A stretch of 13,983 bases of DNA, taken from the NCBI GenBank assembly GCA_004559845.1, contig SFWW01000021.1:1-13983 (forward strand), in the 5' to 3' direction. Source of the stretch: a bacterium. Its GTDB lineage: Bacteria > Bacteroidota > Bacteroidia > Bacteroidales > Muribaculaceae. Below the pieces are notes generated by a model. That model was not told the origin of the DNA. It was given only the letters and a program-made list of their open reading frames with translations, and ran no database searches. The position numbers and the translations under genes are program-made. Of the stretch, positions 1-5,286 are shown one piece after another; position 1 is the first letter of the stretch, and the number at the start of each line of letters is the position of its first letter.

Positions 1-312
1 GGCTCCGGCAAAATCGATACCGCCATCGCCAAATACGCCCTGCAAGCCCTCAACATCGATAAATATGGTTTAGACGAAATCGACAACAAACTCTTGCTCA
101 CCATTATCGACAAATTTCACGGCGGACCGGTGGGCATCGGCACCATTGCCACAGCCCTCAGCGAAGACCCCGGCACCGTGGAGGAAGTGTATGAGCCTTT
201 CCTGATTAAGGAAGGTTTCATTAAGCGCACCCCGCGAGGCAGAGAGGTGACAGAATTGGCATACAAACACTTAGGCAGAACGCCTTACCAAGACCAACCG
301 AGTTTGTTTTAG
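1..312 (+). CDS. ruvB: RuvB, Holliday junction branch-migration helicase (3' part)
   Basis: The last 103 codons of RuvB, open at the left edge of the window. RuvB is the AAA+ motor that with RuvA drives branch migration of Holliday junctions in the cytoplasm. Only the C-terminal winged-helix DNA-binding domain is visible. Diagnostic stretches are ALNIDKYGLDEIDNKLL, the run FHGGPVGIGTIATALSEDPG, the helix EEVYEPFLIKEGFI, and the wing with the basic loop KRTPRGREVTELAYKHL; the protein ends DQPSLF. The ATPase motifs lie upstream of the window. The frame is intact to a TAG stop. The flippase gene follows 96 bp later on the same strand. Identification is secure because this C-terminal domain is strongly conserved across bacteria. 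Confidence 0.95.
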   Translation, partial: GSGKIDTAIAKYALQALNIDKYGLDEIDNKLLLTIIDKFHGGPVGIGTIATALSEDPGTVEEVYEPFLIKEGFIKRTPRGREVTELAYKHLGRTPYQDQPSLF

Positions 313-339
313 CGCCAATAAGTCTAACCCCGAAGAGGG

Positions 340-351
340 TAGGGCGCCCTA
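340..351. repeat. 12-bp perfect palindrome between ruvB and the flippase gene
   Basis: TAGGGCGCCCTA is a perfect palindrome. It is preceded by a small hairpin, ACCC (327-330) pairing with GGGT (337-340). No T-tract follows, so it is not a typical intrinsic terminator. It could be a dimeric regulator site or a transcript-processing element. No TAnnTTTG box is visible between ruvB and the flippase start, so read-through from ruvB is possible. Confidence 0.4.
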
Positions 352-408
352 ATGTGGCTAAAATCACTTTAAAAGCAAAATTCTAACGGCAAAAAAAATC
401 ATCTCATT

Positions 409-1866
409 ATGTCGAATCTGAAAACATTGGCAAAAGAAACCGCCATTTATGGCGTGAGCAGCATATTCGGTCGCTTTTTGAATTATTTGCTCGTGCCCCT
501 CTACACCGCCGCATTGAGCGCCGCATCGGGTGGCTACGGCGTCATCACCAACCTCTATGCGTGGACCGCGCTGCTATTGGTGATGCTCACTTTCGGTATG
601 GAAACCACCTTTTTCCGCTTTGCCAACAAAGAGGGCACCGACGCCAACAAAGCCTATGGCACCGCATTGGTGGCTGTGGGCAGTGTTTCGCTGGCGTTTG
701 TGCTTGCCGTGTGGGGCTTTTTGCCCGGCATTGCCTCGGCTTTGGGCTACGCCGCTCACCCCGATTGGGTGATGGTGATGGCAATCGTGGTGGCGCTCGA
801 CGCTTTTCAAGCCATCCCCTTTGCCTATTTGCGCTACGCTAAGCGCCCCATCAAATTTGCTGCCCTGAAATTGGCGTTTATTGCCGTTAATATCGTGCTC
901 AATTTGCTCTACTTCGTGCTCTTGCCGGCGTGGAAAATCAATGTGATGGGCATCTACGATGCGCAGTTTAGCCTCGATGTGGGTTATGTGTTCTACATCA
1001 ATTTGGTCACCACCGGCGGCATCACCTTCCTGTTTTGGAAAGAATTGGTAGGCACGCGCTGGAGTTTTAGCAGAGCGCTACTGCGGCGCATGTTGGGCTA
1101 CAGTTGGCCCATCTTGGTGCTCGGCATCGCCGGCATCCTGAATCAAGCCGCCGACAAAATTCTGTTTCCCATCATCTACGAAGGCGCCGACGCCTCCAAG
1201 CAACTCGGCATCTACGGTGCGGCGGTGAAAATTGCTATGATTATGGCGCTCATCACCCAAGCCTTCCGCTACGCCTACGAGCCCTTCGTGTTTGGCAAAA
1301 GCAAAGACCGCGACAACAAAGACACCTACGCCAAAGCGATGAAATATTTCATCATTTTCACCCTGCTGGCGTTCTTGGCAGTGATAGCCGGCATCGATGT
1401 GCTCAAGCGCATCATCGCGCCCGACTATTGGGAAGGACTGAAAGTGGTGCCCATCGTGATGGCGGCGGAGATTATGATGGGCGTGTATTTCAACCTCTCT
1501 TTTTGGTACAAACTCATCGACAAAACCATCTGGGGTGCGGTGTTCTCGTTTGTGGGCTGCGCCGTGCTCTTTGCCGTGAACTTCATTTTTGTGCCGCAAT
1601 ATGGCTATATGGCGTGCGCTTGGGGCGGTTTTGCCGGCTATGCCACCGCCATGGTGCTCAGCTATGTGGTGGGGCAGAAATACTATCCCATCGCTTACCC
1701 CTTGGGAAGCATCACCTTCTATGTGGTGCTCGCCGGCGCACTCTATGCCGCCATGCTTTGGCATCCCTTCGGCTCCGAATGTCTCGATACCCTCTACCGT
1801 TGCGCCCTGCTCGCCATCATGCCCGCCGTTATTTGGCAACGAAAAAAAAGCCGGCTCCGCCATTAG
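409..1866 (+). CDS. Lipid-linked oligosaccharide flippase (Wzx/MATE-like polysaccharide biosynthesis protein)
   Basis: A 485-residue polytopic inner-membrane protein of the MOP superfamily, to which the O-antigen/capsule flippases (Wzx, RfbX) and MurJ belong. Such proteins move undecaprenyl-linked glycans from the cytoplasmic to the periplasmic face. What shows this: an N-terminus typical of the family (LAKETAIYGVSSIFGRFLNY then LLVPLYTAAL, about residues 7-36), a mid-protein GYSWPILVLGIAGILNQAADK segment at about 230-250, roughly 12-14 hydrophobic helices throughout, and a length usual for the family. The ATG at 409 precedes the first helix at the expected distance. The last codons (RKKSRLRH then TAG) fall inside a copy of the A8/hairpin repeat unit that recurs downstream, so the extreme C-terminus may have been reshaped by that repeat. 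The substrate cannot be read from the sequence. Confidence 0.85.
   Translation: MSNLKTLAKETAIYGVSSIFGRFLNYLLVPLYTAALSAASGGYGVITNLYAWTALLLVMLTFGMETTFFRFANKEGTDANKAYGTALVAVGSVSLAFVLAVWGFLPGIASALGYAAHPDWVMVMAIVVALDAFQAIPFAYLRYAKRPIKFAALKLAFIAVNIVLNLLYFVLLPAWKINVMGIYDAQFSLDVGYVFYINLVTTGGITFLFWKELVGTRWSFSRALLRRMLGYSWPILVLGIAGILNQAADKILFPIIYEGADASKQLGIYGAAVKIAMIMALITQAFRYAYEPFVFGKSKDRDNKDTYAKAMKYFIIFTLLAFLAVIAGIDVLKRIIAPDYWEGLKVVPIVMAAEIMMGVYFNLSFWYKLIDKTIWGAVFSFVGCAVLFAVNFIFVPQYGYMACAWGGFAGYATAMVLSYVVGQKYYPIAYPLGSITFYVVLAGALYAAMLWHPFGSECLDTLYRCALLAIMPAVIWQRKKSRLRH
1840..1861. repeat. A8 / triloop-hairpin repeat unit, copy 1, inside the flippase 3' end
   Basis: The unit is CG, A8, then GCCGGCTCCGCC, where GGC and GCC pair around a TCC triloop. 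On the minus strand it reads GC-rich mini-hairpin followed by T8, which is the form of a minimal intrinsic terminator. It encodes the flippase's last residues. Related units lie at 1951-1974, 2105-2152 and, inverted, at 2625-2672. Confidence 0.7.
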
Positions 1867-1950
1867 CCACGCCAAAGAGCCTCGGAGAGGATCGGTTGTG
1901 GCAAGCCACCCACAGATGGGGGCATAGGTGTGGACTCACGTGGCATGAAA

Positions 1951-1974
1951 CGAAAAAAAAAGCCGCTACGGTGG
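1951..1974. repeat. A9 / triloop-hairpin repeat unit, copy 2
   Basis: CG, A9, then GCCGCTACGG, in which CCG and CGG pair around CTA. The form matches copy 1 (1840-1861) but the stem bases differ. It sits immediately outside the left inverted arm. Confidence 0.6.
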
Positions 1975-2004
1975 GGATGTGAGGGCTGACGCCCTTTTGT
2001 GGGT

Positions 2005-2057
2005 GTGATGCCAAAATCTAACGGGAAGCAAGCTTCGCCGTTATCTTTTGCCGTCAC
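2005..2057 (+). repeat. Long stem-loop forming the core of the left arm
   Basis: Two 20-base arms (2005-2024 and 2038-2057) pair in 16 Watson-Crick and one G-U pair. They are capped by an inner 5-bp stem, GAAGC with GCTTC, around a two-base AA turn. The matching position in the right arm holds a hairpin of different sequence. Confidence 0.75.
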
Positions 2058-2104
2058 GCCCACGGTGGTTCGCGCTGCTCGCCCCTCACATCCCTCACCG
2101 TATC

Positions 2105-2152
2105 GGAAAAAAAGTCGCTTCGCGAAAAAAAAGTCGGCTCCGCCGAAAAAAA
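2105..2152 (-). terminator. Tandem mini-hairpin/T-tract units in the left arm (leftward terminators?)
   Basis: On the plus strand: A7 (2107-2113), hairpin TCGC-TTC-GCGA (2115-2125), A8 (2125-2132), hairpin CGGC-TCC-GCCG (2135-2145), A7 (2146-2152). Read on the minus strand, each hairpin is followed by seven or eight T residues, the layout of a minimal intrinsic terminator for leftward transcripts. The stems are only 4 bp, so efficiency is uncertain; the repeat character is clear. Confidence 0.5.
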
Positions 2153-2185
2153 CACGCCTACCCCCAAACAGTAGGGCATCGTATG

Positions 2186-2205
2186 GGAGGCATGCCCATG
2201 CCTCC
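2186..2205. repeat. 9-bp perfect inverted repeat with 2-nt centre
   Basis: GGAGGCATG (2186-2194), CC, then CATGCCTCC (2197-2205). The arms are perfect complements. It could form a tight hairpin in RNA or a dimeric protein site. It lies inside the segment bounded by the two inverted arms. Confidence 0.6.
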
Positions 2206-2246
2206 GCACTCCGCCACCGCCACCGCCACCCACGCAGTGCTATCCC

Positions 2247-2273
2247 CTCTATAGCCTCTATAGCTTCTATAGC
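2247..2273. repeat. Tandem 9-bp repeat, YTCTATAGC x3
   Basis: Three head-to-tail copies: CTCTATAGC, CTCTATAGC, TTCTATAGC. The palindromic variant GCTATAGC recurs alone at 2865-2872, just before the lysozyme gene. There is a (CCGCCA)3 run just upstream at about 2211-2228. Confidence 0.75.
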
Positions 2274-2407
2274 CCACCAAACCCCACTATCCCATCCAAA
2301 AAAAGAAACATTCCCTATTGGTATTGCCTTCCGTGCACACCATCATTAACTTTGCCACCGAGTTCTTTGAAATGTTTACAAAAAAGCAATCCGAACATCC
2401 ACAGAGA

Positions 2408-2452
2408 GTGTTTCAGGTGTTTCAAGTGTTTCAAGTGTTTCGGGTGTTTCAT
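2408..2452. repeat. Tandem 9-bp repeat, GTGTTTCAR x5
   Basis: Five head-to-tail copies: GTGTTTCAG, GTGTTTCAA twice, GTGTTTCGG, GTGTTTCAT. Period 9 matches that of the 2247-2273 array, although the sequence is unrelated. No spacers separate the units, so it is not a CRISPR array. In one frame it would translate as repeated F-Q-V, but the surrounding frame does not look like protein. Confidence 0.85.
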
Positions 2453-2458
2453 TTCGCT

Positions 2459-2496
2459 TTTGGACCACAAAACCGCCCGATTTTGGTCCAAATCGG
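2459..2496. repeat. Overlapping alternative hairpins next to the 9-bp array
   Basis: TTTGGACCA (2459-2467) is the perfect complement of TGGTCCAAA (2484-2492), with a 16-nt loop. The second arm also folds on itself: 2479-2496, CGATTTTGGTCCAAATCG, is a near-perfect palindrome. The two folds are mutually exclusive, so a transcript of this strand could switch between them. Whether the region is transcribed is unknown. Confidence 0.5.
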
Positions 2497-2624
2497 AACA
2501 AACCCGAAAAATCGGTACCCACCCGCCCCCTCCATATCATGGCTACGGGAAACCCCCAAAAAGGCAATCCCCCTACCGCCCGGCGTCGCCATACACGATG
2601 CAGTTCAGCGAGCCATAGGCGCAG

Positions 2625-2672
2625 TTTTTTTTCGGCGGAGCCGACTTTTTCTCCGCGAAGCGGCTTTTTTTT
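2625..2672 (+). terminator. Tandem mini-hairpin/T-tract units in the right arm (rightward terminators?)
   Basis: T8 (2625-2632), hairpin CGGC-GGA-GCCG (2633-2643), T5 (2646-2650), hairpin CCGC-GAA-GCGG (2653-2663), C, T8 (2665-2672). On the plus strand the second unit has the order of an intrinsic terminator, stem then T8. With the left-arm units pointing the other way, transcripts leaving the central segment would meet a terminator-like unit in either direction. Confidence 0.5.
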
Positions 2673-2716
2673 CGGGCGGCGAGGGATGTGAGTGGCGAGC
2701 GCAGCGCGCCACCGTG

Positions 2717-2770
2717 GGCGAGAGTGGAGATAAAGCTGAAAATGCTTTTTCAGGCTTTATCCCACTCGCC
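2717..2770 (+). repeat. Long stem-loop forming the core of the right arm
   Basis: Outer stem GGCGA (2717-2721) with TCGCC (2766-2770), then GTGG with CCAC, GATAAAGC with GCTTTATC, and TGAAAA with TTTTCA, closed by a TGCT loop at 2743-2746, with small bulges. It occupies the same place as the 2005-2057 hairpin of the left arm but its sequence is unrelated. Confidence 0.75.
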
Positions 2771-2948
2771 GTCCCACGAAAGGGCTTCAGCCCTCACATC
2801 CCCGCCTCCCGACTTTTTGTTCTCTTCCATCCATCCAAAGTCCCATCCTACAAAATCCCCGGCAGCTATAGCCGTTTTCAATGAAAGAGGCGTGGGGGGC
2901 TGTTGAAAAAAAATTGACACATCATGGTGTAATTTGGCACGAAATGCT

Positions 2949-2956
2949 TATCTTTG
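2949..2956 (+). promoter_or_regulatory. Bacteroidetes-type -7 box for the lysozyme gene
   Basis: TATCTTTG matches TAnnTTTG exactly. A start of transcription near 2963 would give a leader of about 17 nt before the ATG at 2980. No TTTG is found at the usual 19-21-bp spacing. An upstream TTGACA at 2914-2919 is too far away for the normal spacing. Confidence 0.55.
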
Positions 2957-2979
2957 TAGGCATTATGTCCTCTATAATC

Positions 2980-4299
2980 ATGAAGGTAAATCGCTTTGGG
3001 TTCACATACGCACTGCTTGGGCTGCTTCTTTTGATGGTAGCCGCACCCGTGTGCGCACAAGCCACGGCAGCAGAACAGTTGATTTACGATGGCATCGATG
3101 TCTCTCATTATCAGGGAAATATCGATTGGGAAATGGTGGCGAGCGACAAAAATATCAAATTCGTGTATATCAAAGCCTCCGAAGGCATCACGATTAGCCC
3201 CAAACATTATCACCTCAACATTAAGGAAATTCGCCAAGCGGGCATCCCGGTGGGGGCGTACCACTTTTTTCATCCGGACATCTCGGTGCAGCGCCAATTC
3301 GATAATTTTACCAAACAGGTGAAAAAAGAAGACCAAGATTTGGTGCCGCTTATCGATGTGGAAACCCCCGGAAAGGTGCCGAAGAAGGCTGTGGCGGATT
3401 CGGTGAAAAAATTTGCCGATATGCTGGAAAAGCACTACGGATGCCGCCCGATGATTTACACCGGTAGCGATTTTTATAATAATTATTTGAGCTATAAATT
3501 TACTAAATATCCGCTGTTTATCGCTCGCTATTCTACAGCCAAACCCGTGCTCAAAGATGGCGCAAAATGGGTGCTCTGGCAGTTTACCGAAAAGGGTAAG
3601 GTGGCGGGCATTAAGGATAAAGTGGATATGAGCCGCTTTAATAAGGGTTTCGGCCTTGCCAATATTATGATGAAGGGCAAAGCACCGAAGAGCAGAAAAA
3701 ACAAGCGCGCAAGGCAGAACAACCCACAGCAACAAGAACAGTCTTCGGCGGCTTCGCAAAAACCCGTTACCAAACGTAAGAAAGTCGACCGAGAACTCTC
3801 GAAGGAGGAAGAAAAACTCCGCAAAAAGCGCCTTGAAGCCGAGAAAAAAGAGGCTGAAAGATTGGAAAAACAAAGAGAAAAACTGCGGAAACTCAAAGAA
3901 AAAGAGGAAAAAGAAGCAGCCAAAGAGGAACAAAAACGACGCGAAAAAGCAGAAAAAGAAGCTAAAAAACGCGCTGAAAAGCGGGCAAAAGAGCAAAAAA
4001 AGCAACGCGAAGACTCTATCAAACGCAAAGAAGCTGAGCGCAAGAAAAAGCAGCAATCAGCCGCAGCCAAGGCATCAAATGCCCCGGCAAAGCCCTCACC
4101 CTCACCTGCCAAGCCCTCGCCGAGCAAGGCGACATCTGCCAAGCCCTCGCCGAGCAAGTCATCTTCCGCCAAGCCTTCGCCGAGCAAGTCTGCTTCCGCC
4201 AAGCCCTCAAGTGCAGCATCAAAATCCACCGGCACTACGAGTAAGCCAAAGTCCGCTTCCAAAAAGCGCACCAATCAAAGCAGCATCGACAACGAATAA
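2980..4299 (+). CDS. Secreted GH25 (muramidase/lysozyme) with charged, repetitive C-terminal tail
   Basis: 439 residues from the chosen ATG. The frame opens at 2881, but the -7 box at 2949-2956 argues for a later start, and the ATG at 2980 leads straight into a signal peptide (MKVNRFGFTYALLGLLLLMV, cleavage likely after the VCA at 24-26). Residues 36-230 form a GH25 domain: GIDVSHYQGNIDW (38-50), FVYIKASEG (61-69), GAYHFF (92-97), LIDVE with catalytic Asp126/Glu128, IYTG (159-162), WVLWQF (197-202), and Asp216 near the end. GH25 enzymes cut the MurNAc-GlcNAc bond of peptidoglycan. Residues ~240-355 are almost entirely Lys/Glu/Arg and should form a long charged helix or coiled coil. The rest is a Ser/Ala/Lys/Pro low-complexity tail with decapeptide repeats. 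The domain call is firm; the role of the tail is unknown. Confidence 0.88.
   Translation: MKVNRFGFTYALLGLLLLMVAAPVCAQATAAEQLIYDGIDVSHYQGNIDWEMVASDKNIKFVYIKASEGITISPKHYHLNIKEIRQAGIPVGAYHFFHPDISVQRQFDNFTKQVKKEDQDLVPLIDVETPGKVPKKAVADSVKKFADMLEKHYGCRPMIYTGSDFYNNYLSYKFTKYPLFIARYSTAKPVLKDGAKWVLWQFTEKGKVAGIKDKVDMSRFNKGFGLANIMMKGKAPKSRKNKRARQNNPQQQEQSSAASQKPVTKRKKVDRELSKEEEKLRKKRLEAEKKEAERLEKQREKLRKLKEKEEKEAAKEEQKRREKAEKEAKKRAEKRAKEQKKQREDSIKRKEAERKKKQQSAAAKASNAPAKPSPSPAKPSPSKATSAKPSPSKSSSAKPSPSKSASAKPSSAASKSTGTTSKPKSASKKRTNQSSIDNE
4108..4210 (+). repeat. 30-bp tandem repeat coding AKPSPSKxxS decapeptides in the lysozyme tail
   Basis: Three full 30-bp units start at 4108, 4138 and 4168, and a partial one at 4198. 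Each begins GCCAAGCCCTCGCCGAGCAA or a one-base variant. They encode AKPSPSK followed by three variable residues (ATS, SSS, SAS). Near-identity at DNA level suggests recent slippage expansion or contraction. Confidence 0.85.
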
Positions 4300-4335
4300 T
4301 CCCCCGCTATTGTGCCCACTTCGTGTGGCTCGGGC

Positions 4336-4393
4336 AAAAAAAATACGCTCTCACGAAGGGATTGCTACAACTAAAAGTCGACGTGAGAGCGTA
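4336..4393 (-). terminator. Intrinsic terminator of the fructan operon
   Basis: TACGCTCTCACG (4344-4355) and CGTGAGAGCGTA (4382-4393) form a perfect 12-bp stem with a 26-nt loop. Read on the minus strand, the stem is followed directly by T8 (4336-4343). It lies about 20 bp beyond the kinase stop. Read on the plus strand the stem is followed by an A-rich stretch, so it is mainly a terminator for the minus-strand operon. Confidence 0.85.
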
Positions 4394-4413
4394 AAAATAG
4401 AAAAATATTAAGG

Positions 4414-5286
4414 CTAACTAACTATTTCCTTGGGCATTTCGGGCATGGCTCCGGATTGGGTGCATACGTAGGCGCTCACGCTCACTGCGCGTTCGTGGGC
4501 TTGACGCATGGTTTTGCCTTCAAGAAGCGATGCCACAAAGCAACCGGTGAAACTGTCGCCGGCACCCACGGTGTCGACCACATCCACTTTGGGGGTGGTG
4601 CAAAACGATTCCTCGCCTTCGGTGAACACGTAACTGCCATTCACCCCACAGGTGAGCACCACCATTTTCATGCCATAAAGCGACATCAGTTGGCGGCATT
4701 TTTGGCGCACATCGATGCTCTCCAATTGGAGCAGCCGGCTCACCAACACCAATTCTTCATCGTTGATTTTTAGTATATTGCATCGGCGCATGGAGTTCTC
4801 AATGACCTCCTTGCTGTAGAAATCCAAACGCAAATTGATGTCGAACACGCGCAGGCAATCCTCGGGGGTGGCGTCCACAAAACTGAGGATGGTGGAGCGG
4901 CTCACTTCAGAGCGCTGCGCCAAGCTGCCCCAGCACACCGCCACAGCCGATTGTGCCACCTTGCGCATCTCGGCAGTGAACGGAATGTTGTCCCACGCCG
5001 CTCCGGTGGCAATCTCGTAAACGGGTATGCCATTGGCATCAAGCGTTACATTCACGATTCCGGTGGGATAATCCACGCGTGGAAGCACGTAGGGTAATTG
5101 TTTTTCTTCAAATGCCTGCTTGGTGAGCTCGCCTAATTCGTCGGCACCTATGGCACTCACCGCCACTGCATCGTGGCCGAATTGAGCGGCATGATAAGCA
5201 AAATTGGCAGGCGCTCCGCCCAGTTTAGCGCCCTCGGGCAGCACGTCCCATAATGCTTCGCCCAAACCTACTACATAACGTTTCAT
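4414..5286 (-). CDS. PfkB-family fructokinase
   Basis: 290 residues of the ribokinase/PfkB family, expected to phosphorylate cytoplasmic fructose with ATP. Visible features: the N-terminal GLGEALWDVLPEG, the sugar-binding GGAPANFAYHAAQFG at 23-37, FDINLR (148-153), KINDEE (173-178), and the signature DTVGAGDSFTG (238-248) with the catalytic base Asp244 and anion hole GAGD. Length is normal for fructokinases. An in-frame ATG lies 27 nt further upstream, but the start at 5286 (MKRYVVGLGEAL) begins right at the first beta strand and overlaps the permease stop as ATGA, implying translational coupling. It is the last gene before the operon terminator. Fructose rather than another ketose or nucleoside is inferred from the GH32 neighbour and from resemblance to bacterial fructokinases. 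Confidence 0.9.
   Translation of the reverse strand: MKRYVVGLGEALWDVLPEGAKLGGAPANFAYHAAQFGHDAVAVSAIGADELGELTKQAFEEKQLPYVLPRVDYPTGIVNVTLDANGIPVYEIATGAAWDNIPFTAEMRKVAQSAVAVCWGSLAQRSEVSRSTILSFVDATPEDCLRVFDINLRLDFYSKEVIENSMRRCNILKINDEELVLVSRLLQLESIDVRQKCRQLMSLYGMKMVVLTCGVNGSYVFTEGEESFCTTPKVDVVDTVGAGDSFTGCFVASLLEGKTMRQAHERAVSVSAYVCTQSGAMPEMPKEIVS

Larger units (their letters stand above)
1973..2160. repeat. Left arm of a long imperfect inverted repeat
   Basis: This arm matches the reverse complement of 2616-2803. From outside inward: a block starting GGGGATGTGAGGGCTGA at 1973 with only two differences over about 31 bases; a non-matching stem-loop core (2005-2057); a well-matched block starting GCCCACGGTGG at about 2058 that runs through CTCACATCCCTC (2085-2096); two A-tract/mini-hairpin units (2105-2152); and a final CCTA at 2157-2160. 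No open reading frame with protein-like composition spans it. I see no target-site duplication at the outer edges. Confidence 0.8.
2616..2803. repeat. Right arm of the long imperfect inverted repeat
   Basis: Reverse-complement counterpart of 1973-2160. In plus-strand order: TAGG (2616-2619), a T8/mini-hairpin pair (2625-2672), the conserved block with GAGGGATGTGAGTGG (about 2681-2695), CCACCGTGGGC at about 2709-2719, a stem-loop core (2717-2770), and the outer block ending CAGCCCTCACATCCCC at 2803. The two arms enclose about 455 bp containing the tandem repeats and palindromes listed separately. Confidence 0.8.

Noticed and set aside
1104..1982. Long plus-strand frame overlapping the flippase gene
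   Set aside because: Arg/His/Cys-rich, out of frame with the clearly membrane-protein frame; a composition shadow.
2014..2024. Sequence shared between the left arm (AATCTAACGGG) and the intron (near 13819-13829)
   Set aside because: An 11-base match with no extension on either side; probably chance.
2408..2452. CRISPR array
   Set aside because: Units are 9 bp, contiguous and without spacers, and no cas genes are near.
1999..2884. Open frames of 116 and 188 codons in the region between flippase and lysozyme
   Set aside because: They run through tandem repeats, A/T-tracts and hairpins, show Pro/Arg/Phe-biased composition and have no recognisable domain. I treat the region as noncoding.
2881..2979. 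Upstream ATG at 2881 as the lysozyme start
   Set aside because: The -7 box at 2949-2956 lies inside that extension, and the signal peptide begins at the ATG at 2980. An ATG at 2965 remains possible but would leave almost no leader.
2878..4056. Long minus-strand open frame (392 codons) opposite the lysozyme gene
   Set aside because: It is a Phe/Leu-rich mirror of the Lys/Glu-rich coding strand, with no domain signals. The plus strand has clear GH25 motifs and a signal peptide.
3528..4274. Second minus-strand open frame across the lysozyme tail
   Set aside because: Low-complexity Ser/Phe/Leu translation produced by the repeats on the coding strand.
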